Assembly (NCBI GenBank): GCA_016703425.1
Contig: JADJCA010000013.1
Coordinates: 62,001-126,000, forward strand
Length of the DNA: 64,000 bases
DNA from: Myxococcales bacterium
Lineage (GTDB): Bacteria; Myxococcota_A; Polyangia; Polyangiales; Polyangiaceae
Reading direction: 5' to 3'
A program made the translations under genes and the position numbers. The notes under the pieces are model-generated. The model searched no databases, was not told the origin of the DNA, and saw only the letters and a list, made by a program, of their open reading frames with translations. Of this stretch, positions 17,085 to 25,900 are shown one piece after another (positions within the stretch are counted from its first letter, which is position 1; each line of letters starts with the position of its first letter).

Positions 17085-17696
17085 TCACCCGAGAAGTGGG
17101 CCCAGGAGCGTCCTGAAGTACTCGAGCGTCTTCTCACGCTTTACGGGCACGCGCCGCGCGACGACGAGCGTCACGTACCCGTGCGCGAACATCCACACGC
17201 GAAGGGCCCAATCCTCGGCGCGATCGCTGGCGAAGACGCCCGACGCGCGCGCGCGTTCGATCTCGCGAAAGAGCACGAGGAAGCTCTCCTGCACCGGGGC
17301 CTCGAGCGTCGGAAACCGCTTCGCTTCGTCGAGGCGGGGCCCTGTCATGACGCGGTAGTGCGCCGGGTGCGTCAGCGCAAACTCGACGTAGGCGCTGCCG
17401 AGTCGCACGAGCCGCTCCCTCGGCGAGGCGTCTTCCGCCGCCGCAAGCGCCGACGACAACGCCCCGATGAGACCGCGCCAACCGTCTTCGGCGACGGCCG
17501 CGAGCAGCGCATCCTTGTCTTCATAGTGGCGGTAGACGGCGGCGTGGCTGACGCCGATGGCGCGCGCCAGCTCGCGCAGCGAGAGCGACTCGGGGCCCCC
17601 CTCACGAAGGCGCGCAAGCGCTTCGTCGCGGATGGCGCGGGCCACGTCGCCGTGGTGGTAGCTCGCCCGCGGGGGCTTCTTCGTCGTCGGAGGCAC
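17085..17696 (-). CDS. TetR/AcrR-family transcriptional regulator
   Basis: A 203-residue regulator. The N-terminal helix-turn-helix is typical (RDEALARLREGGPESLSLRELARAIGVSHAAVYRHYEDKDALLAAVAEDGW). The C-terminal ligand domain resembles the WHG type (YVEFALTHPAHYRVMTGP). GTG 17696 is chosen because it lies directly before the basic PPTTKKPPRASYHHGD arm and has TATAGA seven bases ahead. It is divergent from a small outer-membrane barrel gene, which it may control. I see no perfect palindrome in the 111-base spacer. Confidence 0.9.
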   Translation of the reverse strand: MPPTTKKPPRASYHHGDVARAIRDEALARLREGGPESLSLRELARAIGVSHAAVYRHYEDKDALLAAVAEDGWRGLIGALSSALAAAEDASPRERLVRLGSAYVEFALTHPAHYRVMTGPRLDEAKRFPTLEAPVQESFLVLFREIERARASGVFASDRAEDWALRVWMFAHGYVTLVVARRVPVKREKTLEYFRTLLGPLLG

Positions 17697-17703
17697 GGCT
17701 CGC

Positions 17704-17709
17704 TCTATA
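17704..17709 (-). promoter_or_regulatory. -10 hexamer for leaderless tetR-type gene
   Basis: TATAGA on the minus strand ends seven bases before the GTG at 17696, with no ribosome site between. Confidence 0.4.
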
Positions 17710-17807
17710 TGGCACAGGTGGCGCGGGCGGGCACGACAGCGTGGGCTGCAGCACCGGTGAGGCGACGGCCGCTTGACCTTCGTGGCTGCGTCCCGCACGC
17801 TCGCTCG

Positions 17808-18500
17808 ATGAGATCACGCGCCTCGTCGTCGCTCGCGGCTCAGCTCCTCGCATCCACCGCCCTCGCGGCCGCCGGGCTCGTGTGGACCGCGCCCAGCGCT
17901 GCACAGGTTTCGACCGAGCCCCCTCCCGGCGCCGCGACGCCTGGTCCATCACCAGCCTCCGAGCCGATGCCCGGCGCGCCCGGCGCGACTGGAACGCCCG
18001 CGGCGGCGCCGGCACGATACGACCTGCCGCCGGCGGAGGCAGAGCCGGCACCACAAGGCCCCACGGCCCGTGATCGCGTTGTTGCGTATTACACGGGACT
18101 TCAGCTGGGCATCTCCCCGGGCATCATCATCCCCACCAACGGCGGCGATCCGGGCTTTCTGCTCTCGCTCTACGGCGGCTATGGCATCGAGGCCGGCTCC
18201 ACGGTGATCATTCCGGGCATTCGCGCCACCGGCGCCTGGCCTTCCGGTGAGTTCATCGGCACCGTGTTGCCGGGCGCGAAGGTCGTCTTTCCCGTCGGCG
18301 CGTTTGCGCCGTACGTCGAAGGCGGGGTCGGCCCCGGCTACGTTTCCGTCGGTCAAAAGACCGGCCTCGCGCTCCGCGCCGGACTCGGCTTCTCGGTCCA
18401 CCCGAGCTCACGCTTCGCCATCGGCCTCGGTGCCGCCTACGAGACCATCACCGGCACCGGCGTGTCGTGGCTCGGCCCTGTGTTGATCTTGTCGTTCTAG
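17808..18500 (+). CDS. small outer-membrane beta-barrel protein
   Basis: A 230-residue exported protein. A signal peptide (to about TAPSAAQ) and a Pro/Ala-rich spacer (about 34-85) precede a C-terminal domain of alternating strands: YYTGLQLGISPGIIIP, FLLSLYGGYGIEAG, KVVFPVGAFAPYVEGGVGPGYV, LALRAGLGFSVHPSSRFAIGLGAAYE. The last residues (LGPVLILSF) end in Phe, as outer-membrane barrels do. No specific family can be named. It is divergent from the TetR gene. Confidence 0.7.
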   Translation: MRSRASSSLAAQLLASTALAAAGLVWTAPSAAQVSTEPPPGAATPGPSPASEPMPGAPGATGTPAAAPARYDLPPAEAEPAPQGPTARDRVVAYYTGLQLGISPGIIIPTNGGDPGFLLSLYGGYGIEAGSTVIIPGIRATGAWPSGEFIGTVLPGAKVVFPVGAFAPYVEGGVGPGYVSVGQKTGLALRAGLGFSVHPSSRFAIGLGAAYETITGTGVSWLGPVLILSF

Positions 18501-18593
18501 CGTCAAGGGGCAACGGCTCGCCGTTCGCGGCAACGCCGTAGTCGCTCGCCCCGCGTGGGCCGAGCGAGATCGGTACGAGTTGCTCCCTGCGGG

Positions 18594-18599
18594 TACAGT
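18594..18599 (+). promoter_or_regulatory. possible -10 hexamer upstream of repeat-rich gene
   Basis: TACAGT lies six bases before an ATG at 18606. That ATG opens a short frame that stops about 17 codons on, in the same phase as the long gene starting at 18666. It may be the promoter of the 18666 gene, with either a short leader peptide or an undetected indel in the leader. Confidence 0.3.
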
Positions 18600-18665
18600 G
18601 CGCCGATGCCAGGTCCGACCGGCGGCGCCCCTCGCGCTGGCGCGCGGGGTGCAGCGTGACCGCCG

Positions 18666-20399
18666 ATGGCAAGGACAAGGCGAGTCTCGAGGGCACGAAC
18701 GGCAACCACCGTTGGGCGCGACGCGGAGCGATCACTTGCGCAGGCGTCGGAGCTCCAGGAGCTTCGCGCCGAGTCGACGCTGGCCGGCATTGCCGGCGGC
18801 GACGACGGCTTCGGTGCGTTCGACTCGGGCTGGGGGTTCGACTCGGGCTGGGGACTGGGCTCCGGTTGGGACCCTTTCGTGACCGATCCCTTCGCGACCG
18901 ATCCCTTCGCGACTGATCCCTACGCCTTCGTGACCGATCCCTACGCGACTGATCCCTACGCGACTGGTCCCTACGTGGCCGATCCCTACTCCTTCACGGG
19001 CGGCGACGACGGCGGCCTCGTAAGCCCGGCCTACGACGCGAACGGCGGTTCAACGTACACCTGGGGCCCCGCAGACCCCGCGACACCAGACGCCATCGAC
19101 GATAGCCAGCCACCGCCAGGACAACTCTCATTCGACCCGACAGCAACGCTCGCGGCCGCTCAAGACCTGGCGAGCGAGCCCGAGCCTTTCAACCCCGAGC
19201 GAGAGCCCCGCAGCGAACAAGGCCCGATCGGCGTCATGGACGGCGTGGCTCCCGGCGGTTTCGGCATCCCAGGCGCCAGCTTCGGCGAGGGCGAGACGCA
19301 AGACGGTGCGACAGAGGACGGTGGGTTCTACTCACCGGACGCGGGGACCTGGACCGCCGATGGCGGCGACTTGACGGGCGGCTTCTGGACGACCGACCCG
19401 AGCGGGTCGGGCGGGCCTAGCACCGCGGGGCCAGACGGCGGCGCGTACAGTGATGGGTACGGAAGCGCAAACGGCGACGGTGGCGGACTCGCGGGCACGG
19501 CGGACTACACGTCACCGCCGGTCTACTCGTTCGATGACGGAAGCACCATCACCTACGGAGACGTTCCCGTGTCGACCGATGCGACGGGCGATGCCTCGTC
19601 GGTTCCCGATCCGGCCGATCAAGTCATTCGAGACATGTCTCCCGAACCGCCGGATCGGAGCCAGCCACCGGAGATTGATACGGCGGGTGTCATTCCCTAC
19701 GCCATGTCCGAGGCCGACGCCGCGAGGCAGCAGTTGGATCTGACGATCAACTACCGGGACGGGGCGAGTCCCCACGAGGTGTTCCAGGGGAGCGGCCCCG
19801 GAGGTCCCGGCCTGCAGGCCATCGGCAATTGCACGACGGTGGCCGGGACCAACGCCATTCTCGCCGATCCAAACGGTCCGGCGTACATCGCGAGCCTGAT
19901 GACGACGAACCCGGACGGCTCCGTCACCTTCGCGTTGCCCGGCGGCAACCAAACGGTTTGGCCGGGGCACGACCAGTTTGCGTGGAGCCCCCTTGGTCCG
20001 AACGATCCCGCCGTGTTGTTCACCACCGCGATGGCGTATCAGCTTGGTCAGGTGCCCACGCACGTCGACAGCAACCCTGCCGTCTTGGAGGACGCCCTGG
20101 ACGGACGCACCGGCGCCGAGTTCATGGAGGCCGCGGGTCTCGTCAACATCACCAGCGCGGATGGACGCGGCGCCCCCGGTCCCATCCAGATTGTTGATGG
20201 CCCGATTCCCGGTGTGCCCGGTTCGAGTCACTCCTACTACCCGGTCAATGGCTTCGACTTGAACCCGTTCGGTACCGGCCACGGTCTCGTCACGGTAGAG
20301 CACAGCTACGGCGGTGAGCTTCCCCCCGTAGGGCCCACCGGAGGTGGGAGCGCGGACTTCGGCGCACTCAACGAGGAGGTGCCGCCCGATCTCCCATGA
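18666..20399 (+). CDS. repeat-rich acidic protein with possible calpain-like C-terminal domain
   Basis: A 577-residue protein with no signal peptide and no recognised family. The short basic N-terminus leads to FDSGWG repeats (about 51-67), then seven or so DP(F/Y)(A/V)TD repeats (about 69-108). A long Gly/Asp/Pro-rich acidic region follows to about 370. The C-terminal 190 residues look folded. There IGNCTTVAGTNAILAD (Cys389) recalls the GDCW helix of calpains, followed by ASLMTTNPDGSVTFALPGG; His522 (SSHSYYPV) and Asn533 (LNPFG) could complete a Cys-His-Asn triad. The His-Asn spacing is shorter than in calpains, so this remains a guess. It stands alone, convergent with the SDR gene. A secreted effector, a structural protein or a divergent peptidase are all possible. 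Confidence 0.7.
   Translation: MARTRRVSRARTATTVGRDAERSLAQASELQELRAESTLAGIAGGDDGFGAFDSGWGFDSGWGLGSGWDPFVTDPFATDPFATDPYAFVTDPYATDPYATGPYVADPYSFTGGDDGGLVSPAYDANGGSTYTWGPADPATPDAIDDSQPPPGQLSFDPTATLAAAQDLASEPEPFNPEREPRSEQGPIGVMDGVAPGGFGIPGASFGEGETQDGATEDGGFYSPDAGTWTADGGDLTGGFWTTDPSGSGGPSTAGPDGGAYSDGYGSANGDGGGLAGTADYTSPPVYSFDDGSTITYGDVPVSTDATGDASSVPDPADQVIRDMSPEPPDRSQPPEIDTAGVIPYAMSEADAARQQLDLTINYRDGASPHEVFQGSGPGGPGLQAIGNCTTVAGTNAILADPNGPAYIASLMTTNPDGSVTFALPGGNQTVWPGHDQFAWSPLGPNDPAVLFTTAMAYQLGQVPTHVDSNPAVLEDALDGRTGAEFMEAAGLVNITSADGRGAPGPIQIVDGPIPGVPGSSHSYYPVNGFDLNPFGTGHGLVTVEHSYGGELPPVGPTGGGSADFGALNEEVPPDLP
18870..18990 (+). repeat. tandem DP(F/Y)(A/V)TD-coding repeats
   Basis: Imperfect 15-base units of the type GACTGATCCCTACGC repeat about seven times inside the gene at 18666. 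They encode Asp-Pro-Phe/Tyr-Ala-Thr and variants. FDSGWG-coding repeats lie immediately upstream (about 18818-18862). Confidence 0.8.
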
Positions 20400-20407
20400 G
20401 CGCATGG

Positions 20408-20424
20408 GCTCCGCACTCCGGAGC
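20408..20424. terminator. hairpin between convergent genes
   Basis: GCTCCG, a five-base loop and CGGAGC form a GC-rich stem just after the stop of the 18666 gene and before that of the SDR gene. GAGCGCATGG is repeated on both sides (20398-20407 and 20421-20430). There is no U tract, so termination is only probable. Confidence 0.35.
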
Positions 20425-20438
20425 GCATGGTCCGGCTC

Positions 20439-21290
20439 TTAGCCGCTGGCCCCCGTGCGCGCGGCGCTGATCTCCCACAGGCGCGTCATCGCCGCCGGAT
20501 CATGACTCGCCGCGGATGACCGTGCCTCTCGCTCGTTGTCGAAGTACTTGCCGGTCACGCCGGCGAGCGACGCGTCGAGCGCGAGCTTCACGCTCGTCGC
20601 GGCTCCACGCTCGAGGCTGTCGCCGCGGCTTCCGAAGCCGTTCCACAACAGCTTCGTCGTGATGACGCCAGGATGAAGGGCGTTCGAGGTCACGCGCGTG
20701 CCGACGAGGCGTTTCGCGAGCTCGTAGGCGAAGAGCACGTTGGCGAGCTTCGAGTTCGCGTACGCCGCATAGCCCTCGAAGCGATCCTTCGCGTCGAGGT
20801 CGTCCCAGTCGAGTCGCCCTCGGTTGTGGGCAATGGAGCTGACGGTCACCACGCGCCCCTGCTCGCTCTCTCGAAGTGCTGGCAAGAGGAGCGCTGTCAG
20901 CACGAAAGGTGCGAGGTGATTGATCGCGAAGGACGCCTCGAAGCCGTCGACGGTCACGACGCGCTCGTTCATGAACACGCCCGCGTTGTTGATGAGCACG
21001 TCGAGAAACTCGTGCCTCGCGATGACTTGCGACGCGAGCGCTCGCACCTCCGCCAGCGACGAGAGATCGGCCCCGAAGGGCTCCACGCGGTGGCGCGCGT
21101 CGGGCACCAACGCAGCCAACTCATCGGCGACGGCAGCGGCCTTCGCCGCCGTGCGGCCATGCACGAGCACATGCGAGCCGCGCCGCAACAGATCAAGGGC
21201 GGTCTGCTTGCCGATGCCGTCGGTGGCACCGGTCACGAGCACCACCGGCGAGGCGATGCGAGTGCGAGTGGCAGCGGGAGCGGACTTCAC
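20439..21290 (-). CDS. short-chain dehydrogenase/reductase (retinol dehydrogenase-like)
   Basis: A 283-residue NAD(P)-dependent oxidoreductase. The cofactor loop TGATDGIG, the structural NNAG (INNAGVF), the catalytic Ser in VVTVSSIAH, the YANSK catalytic motif and a post-YxxxK HPGVITT turn are all present. The long loop after the Ser (NRGRLDWDDLDAKDRFEGYAAYANSK) is typical of WWOX/retinol-dehydrogenase-like SDRs. GTG 21290 is taken as start because it follows the upstream gene's stop and immediately precedes the Rossmann strand; upstream in-frame codons overlap the TPR gene in another phase. It is the last gene of the kinase 2 cluster. Confidence 0.88.
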   Translation of the reverse strand: MKSAPAATRTRIASPVVLVTGATDGIGKQTALDLLRRGSHVLVHGRTAAKAAAVADELAALVPDARHRVEPFGADLSSLAEVRALASQVIARHEFLDVLINNAGVFMNERVVTVDGFEASFAINHLAPFVLTALLLPALRESEQGRVVTVSSIAHNRGRLDWDDLDAKDRFEGYAAYANSKLANVLFAYELAKRLVGTRVTSNALHPGVITTKLLWNGFGSRGDSLERGAATSVKLALDASLAGVTGKYFDNEREARSSAASHDPAAMTRLWEISAARTGASG

Positions 21291-21318
21291 GAGCGACGTC
21301 GAACTCGGGCTCGCCGCC

Positions 21319-22323
21319 CTAGAATCGCGCGCGAAGCGAGAGCCCTGTGGCGCTTGGCGAGACGAGCGGCGCGACGCCGACCTTGCCGCTACCCTTGGGC
21401 GCTGTGAAGTAGAGGTAGCCGCCAACGGCGAGGCCGACGACGCCGAGGCCGAGGCCTGCGTTGGCGATGTTGGCGTCAACGCTGCGCGCCGCCGAGGCGT
21501 CGCACGGCTCATCGCCCTTCTTGCCGCCGTCGACCCATGCGTTGTGGTCCGAGTTGCAACCGAGCGCCTTGGCCCCGAACACCGCTCCCACGACGAGGAA
21601 CGGCACGCCGATGCCCGCGACGATGAGGCCTGTGGTGCGCCGGCCCGAGCCGTCCTCCGCCGGCGGGTCATCGCCCGCGACTGCCGCTCCAGCGGGAGCG
21701 CCTGCCGCGACCGGACCACCCAACAGACTGCTCACGGAGAGCGCTGCCGGCGTCGCCGTGGTCTGCGCCACTTGGACCTCCGCCACGAAGGGCTTGCGCT
21801 GCGCGGCGCGCACCTCGATGCAATAAGTGCCGCCGTTAACGTCGAAGGGCACGTTCTGCTTCTTGTCCGCCGAGAACGCGAGCTTGCGCTCCGACTCGCC
21901 GGCCTTGGCGGGCAAGACGACGATCTCGGGATTGAGGGCGCGGACCGCGTCGCTCAACTCGAGCGAGACCATGACGACCTGCGATCGAAGCCCGCCGAGC
22001 CTCTCAAGGGCGAAGCGCTCGCGATCGGGCCGGCCGCCGCCCACGCGCAGGCGCCGCAACGCCTCGTCGTATTCGACGTACGCGAGGCCGATCTTGCCCT
22101 GCTGCTCATGGCAGTAGGCGAGGCTCAAGAGGGTGCCGCCGCGCGGCTCGAGTTTGTCGCTCCGGTCAAAGGCGGCGCACGCGGCGTCGAGCTTCTTGGC
22201 CGCGAGCATTTCCTGGCCTTGTGTGTAGAGCGCCTCCGCCTCCGCCGAGACGTCGGCGCGGGCCGGAGCGGCAGCCCCTGCGATGATGAGCGCGGCCCCT
22301 GCAGCAACAATCCCGGATCGCAT
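21319..22323 (-). CDS. exported TPR protein with two C-terminal membrane helices (kinase 2 partner)
   Basis: A 334-residue protein. A signal peptide (to PARAD) precedes TPR-like helices (about 25-95, AEALYTQGQEMLAAKKLDAACAAFDRSDKLEPRGGTLLSLAYCHEQQGKIGLAYVEYDEAL). A beta domain follows (IVVLPAKAGESERKLAF, GTYCIEVRAAQRKPFVAEV), then two hydrophobic helices (TGLIVAGIGVPFLVVGAVFGA and LGLGVVGLAVGGYLYF) around a loop with two Cys. It starts two bases after the stop of the kinase 2 gene. The layout matches the kinase 1 partner at 10492. Confidence 0.8.
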   Translation of the reverse strand: MRSGIVAAGAALIIAGAAAPARADVSAEAEALYTQGQEMLAAKKLDAACAAFDRSDKLEPRGGTLLSLAYCHEQQGKIGLAYVEYDEALRRLRVGGGRPDRERFALERLGGLRSQVVMVSLELSDAVRALNPEIVVLPAKAGESERKLAFSADKKQNVPFDVNGGTYCIEVRAAQRKPFVAEVQVAQTTATPAALSVSSLLGGPVAAGAPAGAAVAGDDPPAEDGSGRRTTGLIVAGIGVPFLVVGAVFGAKALGCNSDHNAWVDGGKKGDEPCDASAARSVDANIANAGLGLGVVGLAVGGYLYFTAPKGSGKVGVAPLVSPSATGLSLRARF

Positions 22324-22325
22324 GT

Positions 22326-23810
22326 TTATCGTCCTCCACCAATCGCAGAAGGCAGAGTCGCTTCCGCGGGCTTTGAAGCGGGCTTCTCTGACGGCTTCGC
22401 CGGCAACGTGACCTTGGCCGGCGCCTTCGGGCCCTTTCGAGGCGGCTCGATCTTCCCTTGCGACGCGACCAATGTCGAGCCGGTTGTGACGGGCCCCGGC
22501 ATGGCGGTCGCTGCCGAAGCGAGCGGCGACGGCGTGGGCACCGGCGGAGCGAGCGGCGCGACCGTGGTGGGAACCTCCAGCTCGGGCGCTGCCGGCGCCG
22601 TCGTGCTCGCTGCTGACGGAGCGCCGCCGGTCTTCACAGCTTCGATGGGCTCACTCGGCCGGAGCGTCAGGAAGGCGACGACGGCCCCTGCGGCGGCGAT
22701 GCCGCCCACGAACACGAGGCCCATCGAGCGACGTCGGCGGGCCGCCACGCGCTGCGTCGTGCCGAGCCCCGCCGTCGTTCCCGCACCGGTCGGCTGCGCG
22801 GCGAGCGTGATCTGCTCACGCTCATCGGCTGAGAGCGGCGAGCGCTGCTCCGTCGTGGACTGGAAGGCCATCGGCGAGACGTTGGCTTCGATGCTGTCGT
22901 ACGAAATGGCCCTGCGTCCCGGAGGCGCGAAGGGGGCGAGCGCTCGGGCGAAGGCGCCGATGGTCTGGTAGCGCTGGGCCGGATCCTTCACGAGGCACTT
23001 GGCCACGACGTCCTCCAGCTCAGGCGGCACATCGGGGCGCGCGTCGCGCAAGGGCCTCGGCGGATCGCTCGCGATGGCGGCCGCAAGGCTTGGCACCGTC
23101 TCACCGTCGAAGGGCAGGCTCTTGGTCAGAAGCTCGTAGAGGACGATGCCGATGCTCCAGATGTCGGTGCGGACGTCCACGCTCTTCGAGTTGCGGATCT
23201 GCTCGGGCGACATGTAGAGCGGCGAGCCAAGGGCCACGCTCGACTGGGTGAGGCTCTTGGTGTGCGACTCGAAGCGAACCCCAGTGGCCTTGGAGATGCC
23301 GAAATCGAGGACCTTCACGAGGCCCGAGCCGTCGACGCGAGGCGTCAGAAACAGGTTCGAAGGCTTGATGTCGCGGTGCACGATGCCCAGGGCGTGGGCC
23401 GCCGCGAGCGCTTCGCAGGCCTGGAGCACGTAGTCGACGGCCTCCGGGATGGGGATGTTGCCGCGAGTCGTCTCAAGGAAGCGGTGGAGATCCTTGCCGG
23501 GCAAGTACTCCATCACGATGAAAGGCACGTTGGGCGGGGCGACCCCCACCTCGTAGATGTCCACGACGTGCTCGCTGCGGATGGCGACGGCGGACCGAGC
23601 CTCCCGCAAGAACCGGGTCCGCACCTCGGGATTGTCCAAGGCCTTCGGCAACATGAACTTGATGGCGACCTTTCGGTCGAGGGCCTCGTCGGTAGCCGAC
23701 ATCACGGCGCCCATCCCGCCAACGGCTAGAACGCGTTCGAGGACGTATTTGCCCGCGATGGTCGTCCCAACTTTGGGGAGCCCATCGAGGCTGTCCGCAT
23801 CATGCGCCAT
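22326..23810 (-). CDS. transmembrane Ser/Thr protein kinase 2
   Basis: A 494-residue Pkn-type kinase from ATG 23810 (an in-frame ATG at 23879 adds 23 residues). Gly loop LAVGGMGAVMSA, catalytic Lys in VAIKFML, HRDIKPSNLF, DFGISKA, MSPEQIRNS and an intact C-lobe (WSIGIVLYELL) indicate an active cytoplasmic kinase domain over about 20-285. A basic stretch (RRRRSMG) precedes one membrane helix (LVFVGGIAAAGAVVAFLTL). The outer tail is Pro/Ala/Thr-rich and low complexity, with no PASTA or other sensor domain. The first gene of a kinase-TPR-SDR cluster. Confidence 0.92.
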   Translation of the reverse strand: MAHDADSLDGLPKVGTTIAGKYVLERVLAVGGMGAVMSATDEALDRKVAIKFMLPKALDNPEVRTRFLREARSAVAIRSEHVVDIYEVGVAPPNVPFIVMEYLPGKDLHRFLETTRGNIPIPEAVDYVLQACEALAAAHALGIVHRDIKPSNLFLTPRVDGSGLVKVLDFGISKATGVRFESHTKSLTQSSVALGSPLYMSPEQIRNSKSVDVRTDIWSIGIVLYELLTKSLPFDGETVPSLAAAIASDPPRPLRDARPDVPPELEDVVAKCLVKDPAQRYQTIGAFARALAPFAPPGRRAISYDSIEANVSPMAFQSTTEQRSPLSADEREQITLAAQPTGAGTTAGLGTTQRVAARRRRSMGLVFVGGIAAAGAVVAFLTLRPSEPIEAVKTGGAPSAASTTAPAAPELEVPTTVAPLAPPVPTPSPLASAATAMPGPVTTGSTLVASQGKIEPPRKGPKAPAKVTLPAKPSEKPASKPAEATLPSAIGGGR

Positions 23811-23940
23811 GAGAACCCCAACCGTATCATGGTGGCTTGGGCGGGCCTCATCCGTGTCGTATGAGCCCGTGCGGGTCATCGCGCGGGCGATGTAGGACAG
23901 CGGGAGGAACTGTCGCTACCGCTCCCGACCGCACCTGGCG

Positions 23941-23946
23941 TATAGC
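23941..23946 (+). promoter_or_regulatory. -10 hexamer for leaderless OPT transporter gene
   Basis: TATAGC ends six bases before the ATG at 23953. The spacer GGGGCC is not a good ribosome site, so the message is probably leaderless. Confidence 0.4.
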
Positions 23947-23952
23947 GGGGCC

Positions 23953-25890
23953 ATGTCTGAACAGAGCGGGGAGAGCCATACGGCCGCCGGTCCGAAGCAG
24001 CTTACGGAAGAGCAAATCCGGGATTGGACCCTGGAGCAAAAGGATCGCTGGTGGCTCGAGAACGTGTACCGGCACAACATGCCCCAGCTCACGCTGCGCT
24101 CGGGCATCACCGGTATGGCGCTCGGGGGTGTGCTGTCCTTAACCAACCTTTACGTGGGCGCGAAGACCGGTTGGACCCTCGGCGTCGGCATCACGAGCGT
24201 CATCCTCTCCTTCGCGCTCTTCAAGGTCCTCTCCTCCTTCAAGTTGTCGACGGAGATGACCCTCCTCGAGAACAACGCGATGCAGTCCATCGCGACGTCG
24301 GCCGGCTACATGACCTCGCCCCTCATCACGAGCGTCGGCGCGTACATGATGGTGACCGACAAGGTCCTGCCGATGTGGATCGTCATGGTGTGGATCGCCG
24401 CCATCGCGATTCTGGGCGCCCTCTTCGCCTTTCCGCTCAAGAAGCGCTTCATCAACGACGAGCAACTCCCCTTCCCTGAGGGTCGCGCCGCCGGCGTCGT
24501 CATGGAGGCGCTGCATACGGGCGACGCGAGCGTCGGCTTGTTCAAGGCGAAGATCCTCCTCGCGACGGCAGGCATCTCGAGCCTCGTCGCCGTGATGAAG
24601 AGCGAGCCCATCATGGAGAAGCTCAAGGTGAGCTTCTTGACGATCCCCGAGTACCTCGACGGCTGGCTCTACAAGGTCGCCACCCCGGCCATCATGGGCA
24701 CGCCGCTCAAGAACATGACGGTGCGGCTCGACAGCGATCTCGTGATGGTCGCCGCCGGCGGCCTGATGGGCGCGCGCACGGGCGTTTCGATCTTGGTTGG
24801 CGCCTGCGTGAACTACTTCGTCTTCGTGCCGTGGATGATCAGCCGCGGCGACATCGTCGGCAAGCTGGTGAAGGCCGAGATGGTCTATTCGCTGCGCGCC
24901 ATCACCTTCTGGTCGCTCTGGGGTGGCGTCGCCATGATGACGGCCGCGTCGCTCCTCGCGTTCTTCTCGAAGCCGCAGGTCTTCATCTCGGCCGTGAAAG
25001 GCATGTTCCGCGGCGGCCCGAAGAAGGAAGACATCCTCAAAGACATCGAGCTGCCGATGTCCGTCTTCTTCATCGGGATCCCCGTCGTGGGCGGCATCGT
25101 GGTGGCGCTCGCGAACACCTTCTTCGGCGTCGCTGTCTGGCTAGGCGTCATCGCCATCCCGTTGGTCTTCGTCTTCACGCTCATCGCCGTCAACTCGACG
25201 GGCCTTACGTCGATCACGCCGACGGGCGCCCTCGGGAAGCTCACGCAGCTCACGTACGGCTTGCTCGCGCCGGGCAACGTCACGACCAACCTCATGGCGG
25301 CTGGCATCACCGGTGAGGTCGCCGGCAGCGCGTCGAACCTCTTGATGGACATCAAGCCGGGCTACATGCTCGGAGGGAAGCCGCGGCACCAAGCCGTGGG
25401 CCACGTGCTTGGCATCATCGCCGGCTCCTTGTTCGCCGTGCCGATCTTCTACCTCGTGTTCCTCCACAGGGGACCGCAGCAGCTCATCAACGATCAGTAC
25501 CCGATGCCCGGCATCACCATCTGGAAGGGCGTGGCTGAAGCGCTGACGGCGGGCCTCCACTCGCTCAAGCCCTCGGCGCAGATGGGCGCCCTCGTCGGCG
25601 TCATCGCCGGCCTCATCCTCGAGGGGACGAAGATCTTCACCAAGGGAAAGTTCTGGCTCTCGCCGGTCGGTCTCGGCCTCGCGTTCGTGCTCCCCTTCAA
25701 CAACTGCCTCGCCATGGCCCTGGGCTCGTTCTTCTTCCATTTCGCGGAGAAGAAGATCAAAAACGAAAAGTCGCTCGGCCACCGCGTCTTCGTGCAGAAC
25801 CTCGAACCCACGTGCGCGGGCATCATCGCCGGCGGGTCCATCATGGGCATCATCGTCGTCATCCTCGAAATCTTCGTCCTCGGTCACTGA
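23953..25890 (+). CDS. OPT family oligopeptide transporter
   Basis: A 645-residue polytopic inner-membrane protein of the oligopeptide transporter (OPT) family. After a soluble N-terminus (about 35 residues) there are many hydrophobic segments. The family-typical first helices are visible (RSGITGMALGGVLSLTNLYVGAKTGWTLGVGITSVILSF), with the conserved NNAMQSIATSAGYM and PFPEGRAAGVVMEAL blocks and later LGLAFVLPFNNCLAMALGSF. These carriers use proton-coupled import of peptides or peptide-metal complexes; the substrate cannot be told. A phosphofructokinase gene starts 10 bases downstream. Confidence 0.93.
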   Translation: MSEQSGESHTAAGPKQLTEEQIRDWTLEQKDRWWLENVYRHNMPQLTLRSGITGMALGGVLSLTNLYVGAKTGWTLGVGITSVILSFALFKVLSSFKLSTEMTLLENNAMQSIATSAGYMTSPLITSVGAYMMVTDKVLPMWIVMVWIAAIAILGALFAFPLKKRFINDEQLPFPEGRAAGVVMEALHTGDASVGLFKAKILLATAGISSLVAVMKSEPIMEKLKVSFLTIPEYLDGWLYKVATPAIMGTPLKNMTVRLDSDLVMVAAGGLMGARTGVSILVGACVNYFVFVPWMISRGDIVGKLVKAEMVYSLRAITFWSLWGGVAMMTAASLLAFFSKPQVFISAVKGMFRGGPKKEDILKDIELPMSVFFIGIPVVGGIVVALANTFFGVAVWLGVIAIPLVFVFTLIAVNSTGLTSITPTGALGKLTQLTYGLLAPGNVTTNLMAAGITGEVAGSASNLLMDIKPGYMLGGKPRHQAVGHVLGIIAGSLFAVPIFYLVFLHRGPQQLINDQYPMPGITIWKGVAEALTAGLHSLKPSAQMGALVGVIAGLILEGTKIFTKGKFWLSPVGLGLAFVLPFNNCLAMALGSFFFHFAEKKIKNEKSLGHRVFVQNLEPTCAGIIAGGSIMGIIVVILEIFVLGH

Positions 25891-25900
25891 GGGGCTCGCC

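Noticed and set aside
18606..18657. 17-codon frame as an independent gene
   Set aside because: Too short to support alone; kept only as a possible leader in the findings.
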